From: Gammaproteobacteria bacterium
GTDB taxonomy: Bacteria > Pseudomonadota > Gammaproteobacteria > Nitrosococcales > Methylophagaceae
Length of the DNA stretch: 8,189 nt
Direction: 5' to 3'
Assembly: GCA_002402245.1 (NCBI GenBank)
Contig: NVVP01000016.1
Coordinates: 35,794-43,982 of the forward strand
Under the pieces are notes generated by a model. That model had not been told where the DNA came from and ran no database searches. It saw only the letters and a list, made by a program, of their open reading frames with translations. This document shows positions 1 to 6,740 of the stretch, in pieces (position 1 is the first letter of the stretch; each line of letters starts with the position of its first letter). The position numbers and the translations under genes are program-made.

Positions 1-1589
1 AAATAGAAATAACAGAACATCCTAATCGCCATCGCTCACCTCTCGGTAAAATCGTCAATGTTTTAGGTGACCATATGGCGCCGGGAATGGAAATTGATAT
101 TGCACTGCGTGCCTTTGACTTACCGCATATCTGGTCACCAGAAGCAGTAAAACAAGCTGAAGGTTTTGGCGGTGAAATCCCTCAATCATCTTATGAAGGT
201 CGCTTAGATCTACGTGATTTGCCACTATTAACTATTGATGGTGAAGATGCCCGTGACTTTGATGATGCCGTACATGCAGAAAAACTATCGTCAGGAAACT
301 GGCGTTTATGGGTCGCAATTGCCGATGTTTCATCTTATGTTGAATCGGGCAGCCCGCTTGATGAAGATGCGCAAGAACGTGCTACCTCAGTATATTTCCC
401 AAGCCAAGTTATCCCGATGTTGCCAGAAGCCTTGTCTAACGGCTTATGTTCATTAAACCCGCATGTTGATCGCTTATGTATGGTGTGTGAAATGGTTATC
501 ACCCCAGATGGTAAAGTAGAGTCGCACAAATTCCATCAAGCCATCATGAATTCAAAAGCACGACTTACTTATACTAAAGTCGCTGCGATGTTAGTTGATA
601 ATGACCAAGCCTTACGTGAACAATACAGTGATGTATTACCCGGTCTAGACACGATGTATGAACTATTCCATGCCATGCTGAGTGCTAGAGAACAACGGGG
701 TGCCATTGATTTTGAAATGACAGAAACACAGTTCATTTTCGATGAAAACCGTAAGATTAAAGCGATTGAACCACGTGAACGTAATGATGCTCATCGCTTG
801 ATTGAAGAGTTTATGGTCGCAGCCAATGTATCTGCCGCTAACTTCCTAACTAAACATGAATTAGCCGCACTTTACCGCGTACATGACACTCCTTCGCCTG
901 AGAAGTTAACCGGTCTAAGAGAGTTTTTAGGCGAGCTAGGTCTAACCTTAGGGGGTGGCGAAGAACCACAACCACGTCATTACGCTAGCTTATTAAAGAG
1001 TGCTCAAAATCGCCCTGATGGTCACCTTATTCAAACCGTCATGCTGCGCAGCTTAAAACAAGCGGTGTATAGCCCTGAAAATGAAGGCCACTTTGGTCTA
1101 TCACTTGAAGCCTATGCTCACTTCACCTCACCTATTCGTCGCTACCCAGATTTACAAGTCCATCGCGCTATTCGACACATTGTATCAGGCAGACGGAAGA
1201 AAACATGGAAAGCGTCTGTTGAGGAAATGACTAGCTTAGGCGACCATTGTTCAATGGCCTCTCGCCGTGCTGATGAAGCAACCCGTGACGTGAGTGACTG
1301 GTTAAAATGTGAATTCATGCAAGAACATGTGGGTGATAACTTCCAAGGTATAATTACTGGTGTGACCGGCTTTGGTGTATTCGTTGAACTTAATGACTTA
1401 TATATTGAAGGCTTAGTCCACGTTACCTCATTAAAAAATGACTATTACCAATTTGATGCCGCAGGTCACAGATTAACCGGTGAACGTAGCCGCGTAGTCT
1501 ACCGTCTAGGTGATAAAATCAACGTCAAAGTTGTCCGTGTTGACCTTGATGAGAAAAAAATAGATCTGGAATTAGTCGAAAAAAGTTAA
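1..1589 (+). CDS. rnr: Ribonuclease R, 3' part of gene (5' end outside window)
   Basis: RNase R is a processive 3'-to-5' exoribonuclease that degrades structured RNA, rRNA fragments and mRNA in the cytoplasm. The frame is open from the window edge (first full codon at 3), so the ATG at 75 is internal and the N-terminal cold-shock domains are missing. Counting from that Met, the RNB domain carries IDGEDARDFDD at 54-64; D55, D61, D63 and D64 match the metal-binding Asp set of E. coli RNase R (D272, D278, D280, D281). The RNB signature HFTSPIRRYPD lies at 349-359, and the preceding segment (QAVYSPENEGHFGL) is RNase R-like rather than RNase II-like. An S1 RNA-binding domain spans about 418-500. 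The protein stops four residues after the S1 domain, so it lacks the long Lys-rich tail of the E. coli enzyme. A terminator follows at once, and no rlmB gene follows as in E. coli. Confidence 0.96.
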   Translation, partial: IEITEHPNRHRSPLGKIVNVLGDHMAPGMEIDIALRAFDLPHIWSPEAVKQAEGFGGEIPQSSYEGRLDLRDLPLLTIDGEDARDFDDAVHAEKLSSGNWRLWVAIADVSSYVESGSPLDEDAQERATSVYFPSQVIPMLPEALSNGLCSLNPHVDRLCMVCEMVITPDGKVESHKFHQAIMNSKARLTYTKVAAMLVDNDQALREQYSDVLPGLDTMYELFHAMLSAREQRGAIDFEMTETQFIFDENRKIKAIEPRERNDAHRLIEEFMVAANVSAANFLTKHELAALYRVHDTPSPEKLTGLREFLGELGLTLGGGEEPQPRHYASLLKSAQNRPDGHLIQTVMLRSLKQAVYSPENEGHFGLSLEAYAHFTSPIRRYPDLQVHRAIRHIVSGRRKKTWKASVEEMTSLGDHCSMASRRADEATRDVSDWLKCEFMQEHVGDNFQGIITGVTGFGVFVELNDLYIEGLVHVTSLKNDYYQFDAAGHRLTGERSRVVYRLGDKINVKVVRVDLDEKKIDLELVEKS

Positions 1590-1600
1590 TCATAGATTTG

Positions 1601-1636
1601 GGCCTTCATTCTTTTTAGCATGAAGGCCATTTTTTC
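1601..1636 (+). terminator. Intrinsic terminator of rnr
   Basis: A perfect 9-bp inverted repeat, GGCCTTCAT (1601-1609) and ATGAAGGCC (1620-1628), encloses a 10-base loop and is followed by A then six Ts (1630-1635). It begins 12 bases after the rnr stop codon, which is the expected place for Rho-independent termination. The position shows that the short C-terminus of RNase R is the natural end of the transcription unit and not the result of a frameshift ahead of a lost tail. Confidence 0.88.
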
Positions 1637-1637
1637 C

Positions 1638-1665
1638 TTGACCTAAAAGATAAACGAAGTACAAT
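1638..1665 (+). promoter_or_regulatory. Sigma-70-type promoter of tRNA-His
   Basis: TTGACC (1638-1643) and TACAAT (1660-1665) are each one mismatch from the -35 and -10 consensus and are separated by 16 bases. They lie directly behind the rnr terminator. Predicted transcription starts near 1672, giving a 5' leader of about 58 bases to be removed by RNase P. This makes the tRNA an independent unit. Confidence 0.7.
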
Positions 1666-1730
1666 ACACGGCTTAACTTAGTCAGCTGCTTTCATCAGCA
1701 AAGAAGTTGTTTAAGTAAATAAAGGCAGTG

Positions 1731-1806
1731 GTGAGTGTAGCTCAGTTGGTAGAGTCCCGGATTGTGATTCCGGTTGTCGTGGGTTCGAGCCCCATCATTC
1801 ACCCCA
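1731..1806 (+). tRNA. tRNA-His, anticodon GTG
   Basis: This is a full cloverleaf that reads His codons CAU and CAC. The acceptor strands GTGAGTG (1731-1737) and CATTCAC (1796-1802) pair over 7 bp with one G-U. The D stem is GCTC/GAGT. The anticodon stem CCGGA/TCCGG encloses TTGTGAT with anticodon GTG at 1764-1766. The T stem GTGGG (1779-1783)/CCCAT (1791-1795) encloses TTCGAGC. C73 is at 1803 and CCA is encoded at 1804-1806. The base before the acceptor (1730) is G, so the His-specific G-1, which pairs with C73 and is the main identity element for HisRS, is present in the DNA as in other bacteria. No second tRNA follows, and I see no clear terminator in 1807-1875. Confidence 0.97.
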
Positions 1807-1875
1807 CTTTTATTTCTCTGTTCAACCTCCCCTATCAAACGTGAATATTAAGTCTTACTACGGCCCATTTACGCT

Positions 1876-2667
1876 TTATTCATCATCACGTTCAAACTCT
1901 AATGCCATTAAATCGGCATGCAAAAACTCATAGCCTAAAACCGCTTTTACTTTCTGATTGCTGATTATCTTATATGACACTTCATCTGATTCAGAAAATC
2001 TCGGTACAGTAGCCCCCATAGCTTTACTTGCCTGCGTATAAAATTCTCTTTTGGTCGGATGCGTATCCGCACAACAATTAAAGACTTCACCCCATGCTTG
2101 TTGTTCAATAACGCGGCTAATGATCTCAATACAATCATCGCGGTGTATTAAGTTTACATATGCATCGGGGTAACTAAACACCTTGCCTTGTTTAAAAAAC
2201 CGACCTGGATGTCGGCTATAACCAATCAATCCTCCGAATCTAATAATTGTCGTATTAAAACCCACAGCATGTCTAAATAAGGCTTCAATGGCTAATAATG
2301 GGCTATTCGAAAAGCTTCCCACATCATCTTCTCTTATTATCTTATTGGTATTTACATAAACAGACGTCGAACTAATGAATATAAGGTTCTTTATAGTAGA
2401 GCGCTCTATTTCTTCAACTAGCAGACGAAAACCATCGGTGTTTTTTGAGGTAATGTTAATAACTAAACTATCAGTGTGTAAAAATCCTTCAATATTGTCA
2501 TCAAGCCGATCAATATCCACAAGGAATGCTTCAGTATTATTATCTCTTAACCCTGCTAAGCGACTCTCTGATCGTGTTGATGCTTTAACCACAAAACCTT
2601 TTGAGACAAAGTGTTTCGCTAATGGCAAGCCTAGCCAACCGCTTCCTAATAAACTGATGGTTTTCAT
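1876..2667 (-). CDS. YeeZ-like atypical SDR-family NAD(P)-binding protein
   Basis: This is a 263-residue cytoplasmic protein resembling E. coli YeeZ (274 aa), of the extended/atypical short-chain dehydrogenase (NAD-dependent epimerase/dehydratase) group. Its substrate is unknown. Seen in the sequence: an N-terminal Rossmann turn GSGWLGLP at 8-15, an ISSTSVY strand at about 98-104, RFGGLIGYSRHPGRFF at about 142-157 (the strongly YeeZ-like block), and NLIHRDDC near 172-179. The usual SDR catalytic Tyr-x3-Lys is not found: Y104 has no Lys four residues on, and the region where YxxxK normally falls reads SPLLAIEAL. It may therefore bind a nucleotide without classical dehydrogenase chemistry. The start ATG at 2667 gives the Gly-rich turn in its normal place; the RBS (GGAT) is weak. 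The gene is transcribed alone, away from the reductase operon and towards the tRNA, so the neighbours say nothing about its role. Confidence 0.88.
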   Translation of the reverse strand: MKTISLLGSGWLGLPLAKHFVSKGFVVKASTRSESRLAGLRDNNTEAFLVDIDRLDDNIEGFLHTDSLVINITSKNTDGFRLLVEEIERSTIKNLIFISSTSVYVNTNKIIREDDVGSFSNSPLLAIEALFRHAVGFNTTIIRFGGLIGYSRHPGRFFKQGKVFSYPDAYVNLIHRDDCIEIISRVIEQQAWGEVFNCCADTHPTKREFYTQASKAMGATVPRFSESDEVSYKIISNQKVKAVLGYEFLHADLMALEFERDDE

Positions 2668-2726
2668 TATTTATCCATTGCTAAAAGTAAGCTTATTTTT
2701 AAATATAGGTATTTTTAATATTTACA

Positions 2727-2754
2727 ATTATGTAGCTTTCCCTCTTACCTTCAA
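2727..2754 (-). promoter_or_regulatory. Probable sigma-70 promoter of the YeeZ-like gene
   Basis: Read on the - strand, TTGAAG (2754-2749) and CATAAT (2732-2727) are separated by 16 bases and match the -35 and -10 consensus at 4 and 5 of 6 positions. The predicted start is near 2720, about 50 bases before the ATG. The region is very A/T-rich, so chance matches are likely and other hexamers are possible. Confidence 0.4.
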
Positions 2755-2930
2755 TATTATTAGCTATAAGCTAAACTAGCTTCAAAATTCACAAGAAATT
2801 CATTCTTAGAAAAACCTATATCCAGTAATCAATTCTCTTCCCCACGAATTAATCGTTATAGAAAATATATTATAGTGACAGAGCATGAATTGATACTCCT
2901 ATTATCTTCTGACCGATCTACGAACCAAAA

Positions 2931-2945
2931 TTGCTCATAGAGCAA
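2931..2945. promoter_or_regulatory. Palindrome, possible operator upstream of the reductase operon
   Basis: TTGCTC-ATA-GAGCAA is a perfect 6-bp inverted repeat with a 3-base centre. Its centre (2938) lies 21 bases, two helical turns, from the centre of the NtrC-like palindrome to its right, so two dimers bound here would sit on the same DNA face. The half-site and spacing do not fit the NtrC consensus in register, so a different regulator is possible. I do not recognise the motif. Confidence 0.4.
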
Positions 2946-2951
2946 CAATAC

Positions 2952-2966
2952 GCACTAATTTAGTGC
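2952..2966. promoter_or_regulatory. Probable NtrC (NRI) enhancer site
   Basis: GCACTAA-T-TTAGTGC is a perfect 7-bp inverted repeat. It fits the core of the NtrC consensus (TGCACYA-N3-TRGTGCA in relaxed form): GCACTA, three bases, TAGTGC; only the two outermost bases differ. It lies about 90-104 bases upstream of the predicted sigma-54 start, the usual distance for an enhancer contacting polymerase by DNA looping. NtrC identity is inferred from this match and from the promoter next to it. Confidence 0.65.
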
Positions 2967-3028
2967 TTTAATTCCAAAAGTAAGATCTCTAGGCCTCGTT
3001 CAATTACGCTGTAGCTACATTTTCACCC

Positions 3029-3045
3029 TTGGCAAGCTAATTGCT
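3029..3045 (+). promoter_or_regulatory. Sigma-54 (RpoN) promoter of the nitrite/sulfite reductase operon
   Basis: TTGGCAAGCTAATTGCT matches the -24/-12 consensus (TTGGCACG-N4-TTGCW) at every position but one. The invariant GG (3031-3032) and GC (3043-3044) are separated by exactly 10 bases, which is the strict requirement for RpoN polymerase. Transcription should start near 3055-3056, leaving a leader of about 72 bases before the GTG start. With the NtrC-like palindrome upstream, this points to induction under nitrogen limitation. A 10-bp palindrome, TGTAGCTACA, lies at 3010-3019 just upstream. Confidence 0.78.
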
Positions 3046-3116
3046 CTCTCCAACTTAAATGTTAATAATTCTTATTTGCTTTATGATAAATACAAATAAA
3101 GTTAAGTAGATAATAT

Positions 3117-3120
3117 GGAG
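3117..3120 (+). promoter_or_regulatory. Ribosome binding site deciding the GTG start of the NirA-like gene
   Basis: GGAG at 3117-3120 lies 7 bases from GTG at 3128, 4 bases from TTG at 3125 and 16 bases from ATG at 3137. Only the GTG has standard Shine-Dalgarno spacing, so it is the preferred start. The difference between candidates is at most four residues. Confidence 0.65.
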
Positions 3121-3127
3121 TTAATTG

Positions 3128-4921
3128 GTGTCTTCAATGCCTGAGTTTTATGAGCCTCTATCTGTTCAACAAACAGATAAAGTAGAGGGGTTTTCACCCG
3201 ATCAAAAGCGTTACCTCGCCGACATGCTAGTTAAACTTAATATTCATTTGGCAATGGGGGCTGGTCCACAAGAGAAAAAGTCAGATGAGGTAGAAACATA
3301 CTGGGGAACACCCGTTGAAGATCTTAGCAAAGAAGAGCGCGCCAAATATGAGACTCATGTTTTAGATATCTGGGATCAAATTGTTGAGCATAATAATGCC
3401 AACAAAATTGCCGAAGGTATTACCCAGTTTATGTTTCGTCATTTTGGCATATTCAATGTTGAGCCAGCTAGTTCAGGTTATATGTGTCGAATGCGTATTC
3501 CTTCCTGTAAACTTCGCGGTGATCAACTCTCTCTTCTTGGTGACTTAGCTGAAAAAGTAGCCGGTGGTTATGCCCATGTCACTACTCGTGGAAATTTTCA
3601 GTTACGTGAGATAGCACCGAATAAGGTGTTAGATTTATTTGCGGGCCTTTATGATATTGGCTTAAGTAGCAAAGGTGGTGGTGGTGACAGCGCCCGTAAT
3701 ATTACCGCCTCGCCTACCGCTGGTTTTGACCCGCTAGAAGTTATCGATTTACACCAATACGGCCTAGACCTTAGCCACCGGATTCTCAATACGCGAGATT
3801 TAAACGGCTTACCCCGAAAATTTAATATCTCATTTGATAATGCTGGTTCAATTTCGTGTGTATCAGACACTAATGATGTGGGTTTTGTCGCCACTCACAT
3901 CAATGAAAATGACCAAGGCGTAGAACCGGGTATTTATTGTCGATTATTACTCGGTGGCATTACCGGCCACGAAGATTTCGCCCTTGATTCTGGCTTTATT
4001 TGTCGCCCTGAAGATACACCTGAAATATCTGAAGCCATTTTACGTGTGTTTGTTGAACATGGTGATCGCACCAATCGTAAAAAAGCCCGACTTAAATATG
4101 TATTAGACGAACATGGCTTTGATTGGGTATGTAAGCGTGTTCAAGAAAAACTAGATAGTTTTGGCCGTGGAGTTAAATTAATTGCCCTTGGATCAAAGTT
4201 TGATGCACCAAGAGCGCCGATTAACCGCCAAGGTCATATTGGCGTACATCCGCAATCACAAAGCGGCTTCAATTATATTGGAATCGCATTAAAATTGGGC
4301 TATTTAAGCCCTGAACATATGCGAGGCCTAGGTGCCATTGCACAAAAATATGGCAGTAACGATGTTCGCCTAACTGTTTGGCAAAACCTGCTTATTCCCC
4401 ATATCAAAGATGAAGATGTTGAGGCTGCAGTAAAAGAAATTGAAGCGCTCGGCTTAGGTGTTTCAGCCACTTCATTTGCTGCGGGTGCGATTGCCTGTAC
4501 TGGCCGTTGGGCCTGCAAGCTGGCTAATGCTTATACCAAACAAGATGCTGAATCCATTGTGGATCATTTACAGGCACGTTTTGAGCTTGATCAACCTATT
4601 AATATTCATCTTACCGGTTGTCATAATACCTGTGCTCAGCACTATATTGGCGATCTAGGTTTCATAGGTACGGCCGCTAAAGATGGCAGTGAAGGTTATA
4701 ACCTATTTGTAGGTGGTGGTACCGATGGCGATCAAGCCTTAGCACGATTTTTATGTGGTCCTATTGCCGCACGTAATGTCTGTGAAATATCAGAATCAAT
4801 TATTAGAAACTATCTCGAGTCTCGACAAGAAGGTGAAGCATTTATTGCTTTCACAAAACGTCACCAGACCTCAGAACTACAATCGATTCTGCTTGCCAAT
4901 GTAGATGAATCAATACTATAA
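3128..4921 (+). CDS. nirA: NirA-family siroheme/[4Fe-4S] reductase, probable assimilatory nitrite reductase
   Basis: A 597-residue cytoplasmic hemoprotein of the ferredoxin-nitrite/sulfite reductase family, which carries out six-electron reduction of nitrite to ammonia or sulfite to sulfide. Numbering from GTG: two ferrodoxin-like repeats and two siroheme-Fe4S halves fill about 80-560. The cluster and siroheme Cys set is C457-x5-C463 (CTGRWAC) and C498-x3-C502 (TGCHNTC). Probable substrate and siroheme residues are R121 (MCRMR), R190 (SARN), K231 and N233 (LPRKFN). Spinach nitrite reductase has Lys-x-Asn (K224, N226) where E. coli CysI has Lys-x-Lys (K215, K217), so the sequence favours nitrite. 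A motif at 22-34 resembles the partner's N-terminus. The flavoprotein gene starts 20 bases downstream, and a sigma-54/NtrC-like region lies upstream; both fit nitrogen assimilation with NADPH as donor. Sulfite reductase remains possible, since some NirA-family proteins reduce sulfite. Confidence 0.9.
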   Translation: MSSMPEFYEPLSVQQTDKVEGFSPDQKRYLADMLVKLNIHLAMGAGPQEKKSDEVETYWGTPVEDLSKEERAKYETHVLDIWDQIVEHNNANKIAEGITQFMFRHFGIFNVEPASSGYMCRMRIPSCKLRGDQLSLLGDLAEKVAGGYAHVTTRGNFQLREIAPNKVLDLFAGLYDIGLSSKGGGGDSARNITASPTAGFDPLEVIDLHQYGLDLSHRILNTRDLNGLPRKFNISFDNAGSISCVSDTNDVGFVATHINENDQGVEPGIYCRLLLGGITGHEDFALDSGFICRPEDTPEISEAILRVFVEHGDRTNRKKARLKYVLDEHGFDWVCKRVQEKLDSFGRGVKLIALGSKFDAPRAPINRQGHIGVHPQSQSGFNYIGIALKLGYLSPEHMRGLGAIAQKYGSNDVRLTVWQNLLIPHIKDEDVEAAVKEIEALGLGVSATSFAAGAIACTGRWACKLANAYTKQDAESIVDHLQARFELDQPINIHLTGCHNTCAQHYIGDLGFIGTAAKDGSEGYNLFVGGGTDGDQALARFLCGPIAARNVCEISESIIRNYLESRQEGEAFIAFTKRHQTSELQSILLANVDESIL

Positions 4922-4941
4922 CTATTTGGACTACCTTTTAA

Positions 4942-6699
4942 ATGACTAAATCTTTAATTACTCAGCTTTCATCAGTAATAGAATCACGGGATAAAAATGA
5001 TACCATTATCAATTTACCCGAAGATGCACCGTTTGATCCAGCACAGCGCCAATGGCTAAATGGGCTTCTAACAGGCATAAGTACCATTGCTGCAGCAGCT
5101 CAAGCGGGACCAGAAGAGGAAATATCTGGTACTCCCTTAACAATACTTTATGGTTCACAATCAGGTAACTGTGAAGTATTAGCCAAGGATTTAAAAAAAT
5201 ATTCGGCCAGCCAAGGATTTGAAGCCAAAATTGAAGAGCTAGATTCAAGCTCACTAGCCGCGCTTGCTCAGCTACAACATGTACTAATCATCTGCTCAAC
5301 CTTTGGTGAGGGTGAGCCACCTGATAATGCCAAAAACTTTTATCAAAGTATCATGGATGCTGATGGTGTCACATTACCAGCCACGCTAAACTACAGCGTA
5401 TGTGGCCTAGGTGATTCTAGTTACACCTACTTTAATAAATGTGCGATTGATATTGATACACGCCTTGCTGAAATGGGTGCAACGCCGTGCCACGATATTA
5501 TTTCTTGTGATGCTGCTTTTGAAGATGATTATGCCCAATGGAAAAGTGCCATCTTTGAAACAGACGTATTTGTTGCAGCCGCAGGTAGTAGTGACAGTGC
5601 AGCCAGTTCAGCTAACGATGAAATAGCTCCACTCTATACTAAAGGCACGCCTTTCATTGCTAACCAAATAGACTGCAATAATCTCAGTGATGAAAAATCA
5701 GCTAAACGAGTTAATCATATTGAAATTTCACTCGCCGGTGGTGGTGAAGATATGCATTATGACGTCGGTGATGCGCTAGGAGTATGGCCATTAAACTGCC
5801 CAGAAGAAGTTAATGACTTACTTAAAGCCGGTGGTTTTACTGGCCGTGAAGTGGTGCAGCAAAAAAAGGGTTCTGCATCGTTAAAAGTATTATTAATCAC
5901 CAAGCTAGATATTCATACCGCTAATGCCAAATCACTAGAAACATGGGGCCTAGAAGATGCACCAGAAGGTTATCAAGTGTACGATGTGCTGACGAATATT
6001 AAACCTAAATTAGACCCACAAACCTTTGTTGATGGCTTACGCCCATTACAACCTCGTCTTTACTCTATTGCTTCAAGCCCTAAAAAACATCCGGGCGAAG
6101 TGCATTTAACCGTGGGCGAAGTACACTACCAATTATTCAACAAAAAGCGTAAAGGCGTCACCTCAACTTGGTTAGGTAACCGCCTACCTATCGGTAGTAA
6201 TATGGGCGTTTATATTCAAGCCTCTGCCCATTTCCACATTACCAGTAATGATGAAGCTCCGGTAATCATGATTGGTCCAGGAACAGGAATCGCCCCCTTC
6301 CGTGCATTTTTAGAAGAACGTGAAATGCGTGAAGCGAAAGGTGACAACTGGTTATTCTTTGGCGACCAACACGAAAAAACAGACTACCTCTACCGTGATG
6401 AAATAACAGCATGGCAACAAAGCGGCGTATTAAATAAGCTAAGCTTAGCGTGGTCACGCGACACCGATAAAAAAGTCTATGTACAAACCCTGATCCACGA
6501 ACAAGGCGAAGACTTTTTCAAATGGCTTGAACAAGGCGCTTATATTTATATCTGTGGTGATGCCTCACGCATGGCAGCCGATGTAGACACCGCTATCCGC
6601 GATGTTATCTGCGAACACGGTAATACCGATGCCGATGGAGCGAGTGCCTATATGGACAAACTAGTAGCTGAACATCGTTATCAGCGAGATGTTTACTAA
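4942..6699 (+). CDS. CysJ-type NADPH flavoprotein reductase, electron donor to the NirA-like protein
   Basis: A 585-residue soluble diflavin reductase, close in length and order to E. coli CysJ (599 aa), moving electrons from NADPH through FAD and FMN to a siroheme partner. Seen: an N-terminal helix motif at 31-43; a flavodoxin domain at about 66-206 with FMN-binding GSQSGN (71-76), STFGEGEPP (119-127) and GLGDSSYTYF (155-164); an Ala/Ser-rich hinge at 211-224; an FAD domain with YDVGDALGVWP (273-283) and RLYSIASSP (372-380); and an NADP domain with GPGTGIAPFRAF (445-456). SRDTDKKVYVQ (505-515) carries the Ser-Arg and Lys-x-Tyr-x-Gln residues that select NADPH through its 2'-phosphate. The C-terminus YQRDVY is as in CysJ, ending in the Tyr that stacks on FAD. 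The gene starts 20 bases after the NirA-like gene, with a weak RBS (GGA, 11 bases upstream). I leave the symbol empty because the physiological partner appears to be NirA-like rather than CysI. Confidence 0.93.
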   Translation: MTKSLITQLSSVIESRDKNDTIINLPEDAPFDPAQRQWLNGLLTGISTIAAAAQAGPEEEISGTPLTILYGSQSGNCEVLAKDLKKYSASQGFEAKIEELDSSSLAALAQLQHVLIICSTFGEGEPPDNAKNFYQSIMDADGVTLPATLNYSVCGLGDSSYTYFNKCAIDIDTRLAEMGATPCHDIISCDAAFEDDYAQWKSAIFETDVFVAAAGSSDSAASSANDEIAPLYTKGTPFIANQIDCNNLSDEKSAKRVNHIEISLAGGGEDMHYDVGDALGVWPLNCPEEVNDLLKAGGFTGREVVQQKKGSASLKVLLITKLDIHTANAKSLETWGLEDAPEGYQVYDVLTNIKPKLDPQTFVDGLRPLQPRLYSIASSPKKHPGEVHLTVGEVHYQLFNKKRKGVTSTWLGNRLPIGSNMGVYIQASAHFHITSNDEAPVIMIGPGTGIAPFRAFLEEREMREAKGDNWLFFGDQHEKTDYLYRDEITAWQQSGVLNKLSLAWSRDTDKKVYVQTLIHEQGEDFFKWLEQGAYIYICGDASRMAADVDTAIRDVICEHGNTDADGASAYMDKLVAEHRYQRDVY

Positions 6700-6707
6700 G
6701 TTTAGGC

Positions 6708-6735
6708 CCTAAAACAATAAAACATCCGTTTTAGG
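6708..6735. repeat. Inverted repeat after the flavoprotein gene
   Basis: CCTAAAAC (6708-6715) and GTTTTAGG (6728-6735) form a perfect 8-bp stem with a 12-base A-rich loop, starting 9 bases after the stop codon. No T run follows on either strand, so it is not a standard intrinsic terminator. It could protect the mRNA 3' end or act together with the stronger hairpin downstream. Confidence 0.5.
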
Positions 6736-6740
6736 CTGGC

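Larger units (their letters stand above)
2668..3127. other. 460-base divergent intergenic region
   Basis: This A/T-rich stretch separates two divergent genes. The left third carries the likely promoter of the - strand SDR gene and a small inverted repeat TAGCT-ATA-AGCTA at 2761-2773. I see nothing convincing in 2780-2925. The right part carries the two palindromes at 2931-2966, the 10-bp palindrome at 3010-3019 and the sigma-54 promoter. I found no good IHF-like site between the enhancer and the promoter, and no riboswitch-like or leader-terminator structure in the 3056-3127 leader. No small ORF with coding character is apparent. Confidence 0.7.

Noticed and set aside
75..77. ATG at 75 as the true start of RNase R
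   Set aside because: The frame is open upstream to the window edge and encodes a typical RNase R stretch (RSPLGKIVNVLGD), so this Met is internal.
1731..1806. tRNA-His as an integration site for a mobile element
   Set aside because: No integrase and no repeat of the tRNA 3' end is visible elsewhere in the window.
2931..2945. First palindrome as a second NtrC site
   Set aside because: When centred on the NtrC consensus it matches few positions; its half-sites are spaced 3 bases apart where NtrC sites have GCAC and GTGC 7 bases apart.
3125..3127. TTG as the start of the NirA-like gene
   Set aside because: It is only 4 bases from the GGAG Shine-Dalgarno, while GTG at 3128 has 7-base spacing and is a stronger start codon.
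3649..3894. Reverse-strand open frame inside the NirA-like gene
   Set aside because: It is a shadow of the strongly supported + strand gene, with no RBS and no recognisable protein character; the other short overlapping frames were dropped for the same reason.
3128..4921. Calling the hemoprotein CysI
   Set aside because: The Lys-x-Lys of CysI is replaced by Lys-x-Asn, and the Cys motifs read CTGRWAC/TGCHNTC, unlike the CVSFPTC/TGCPNGC of E. coli CysI.
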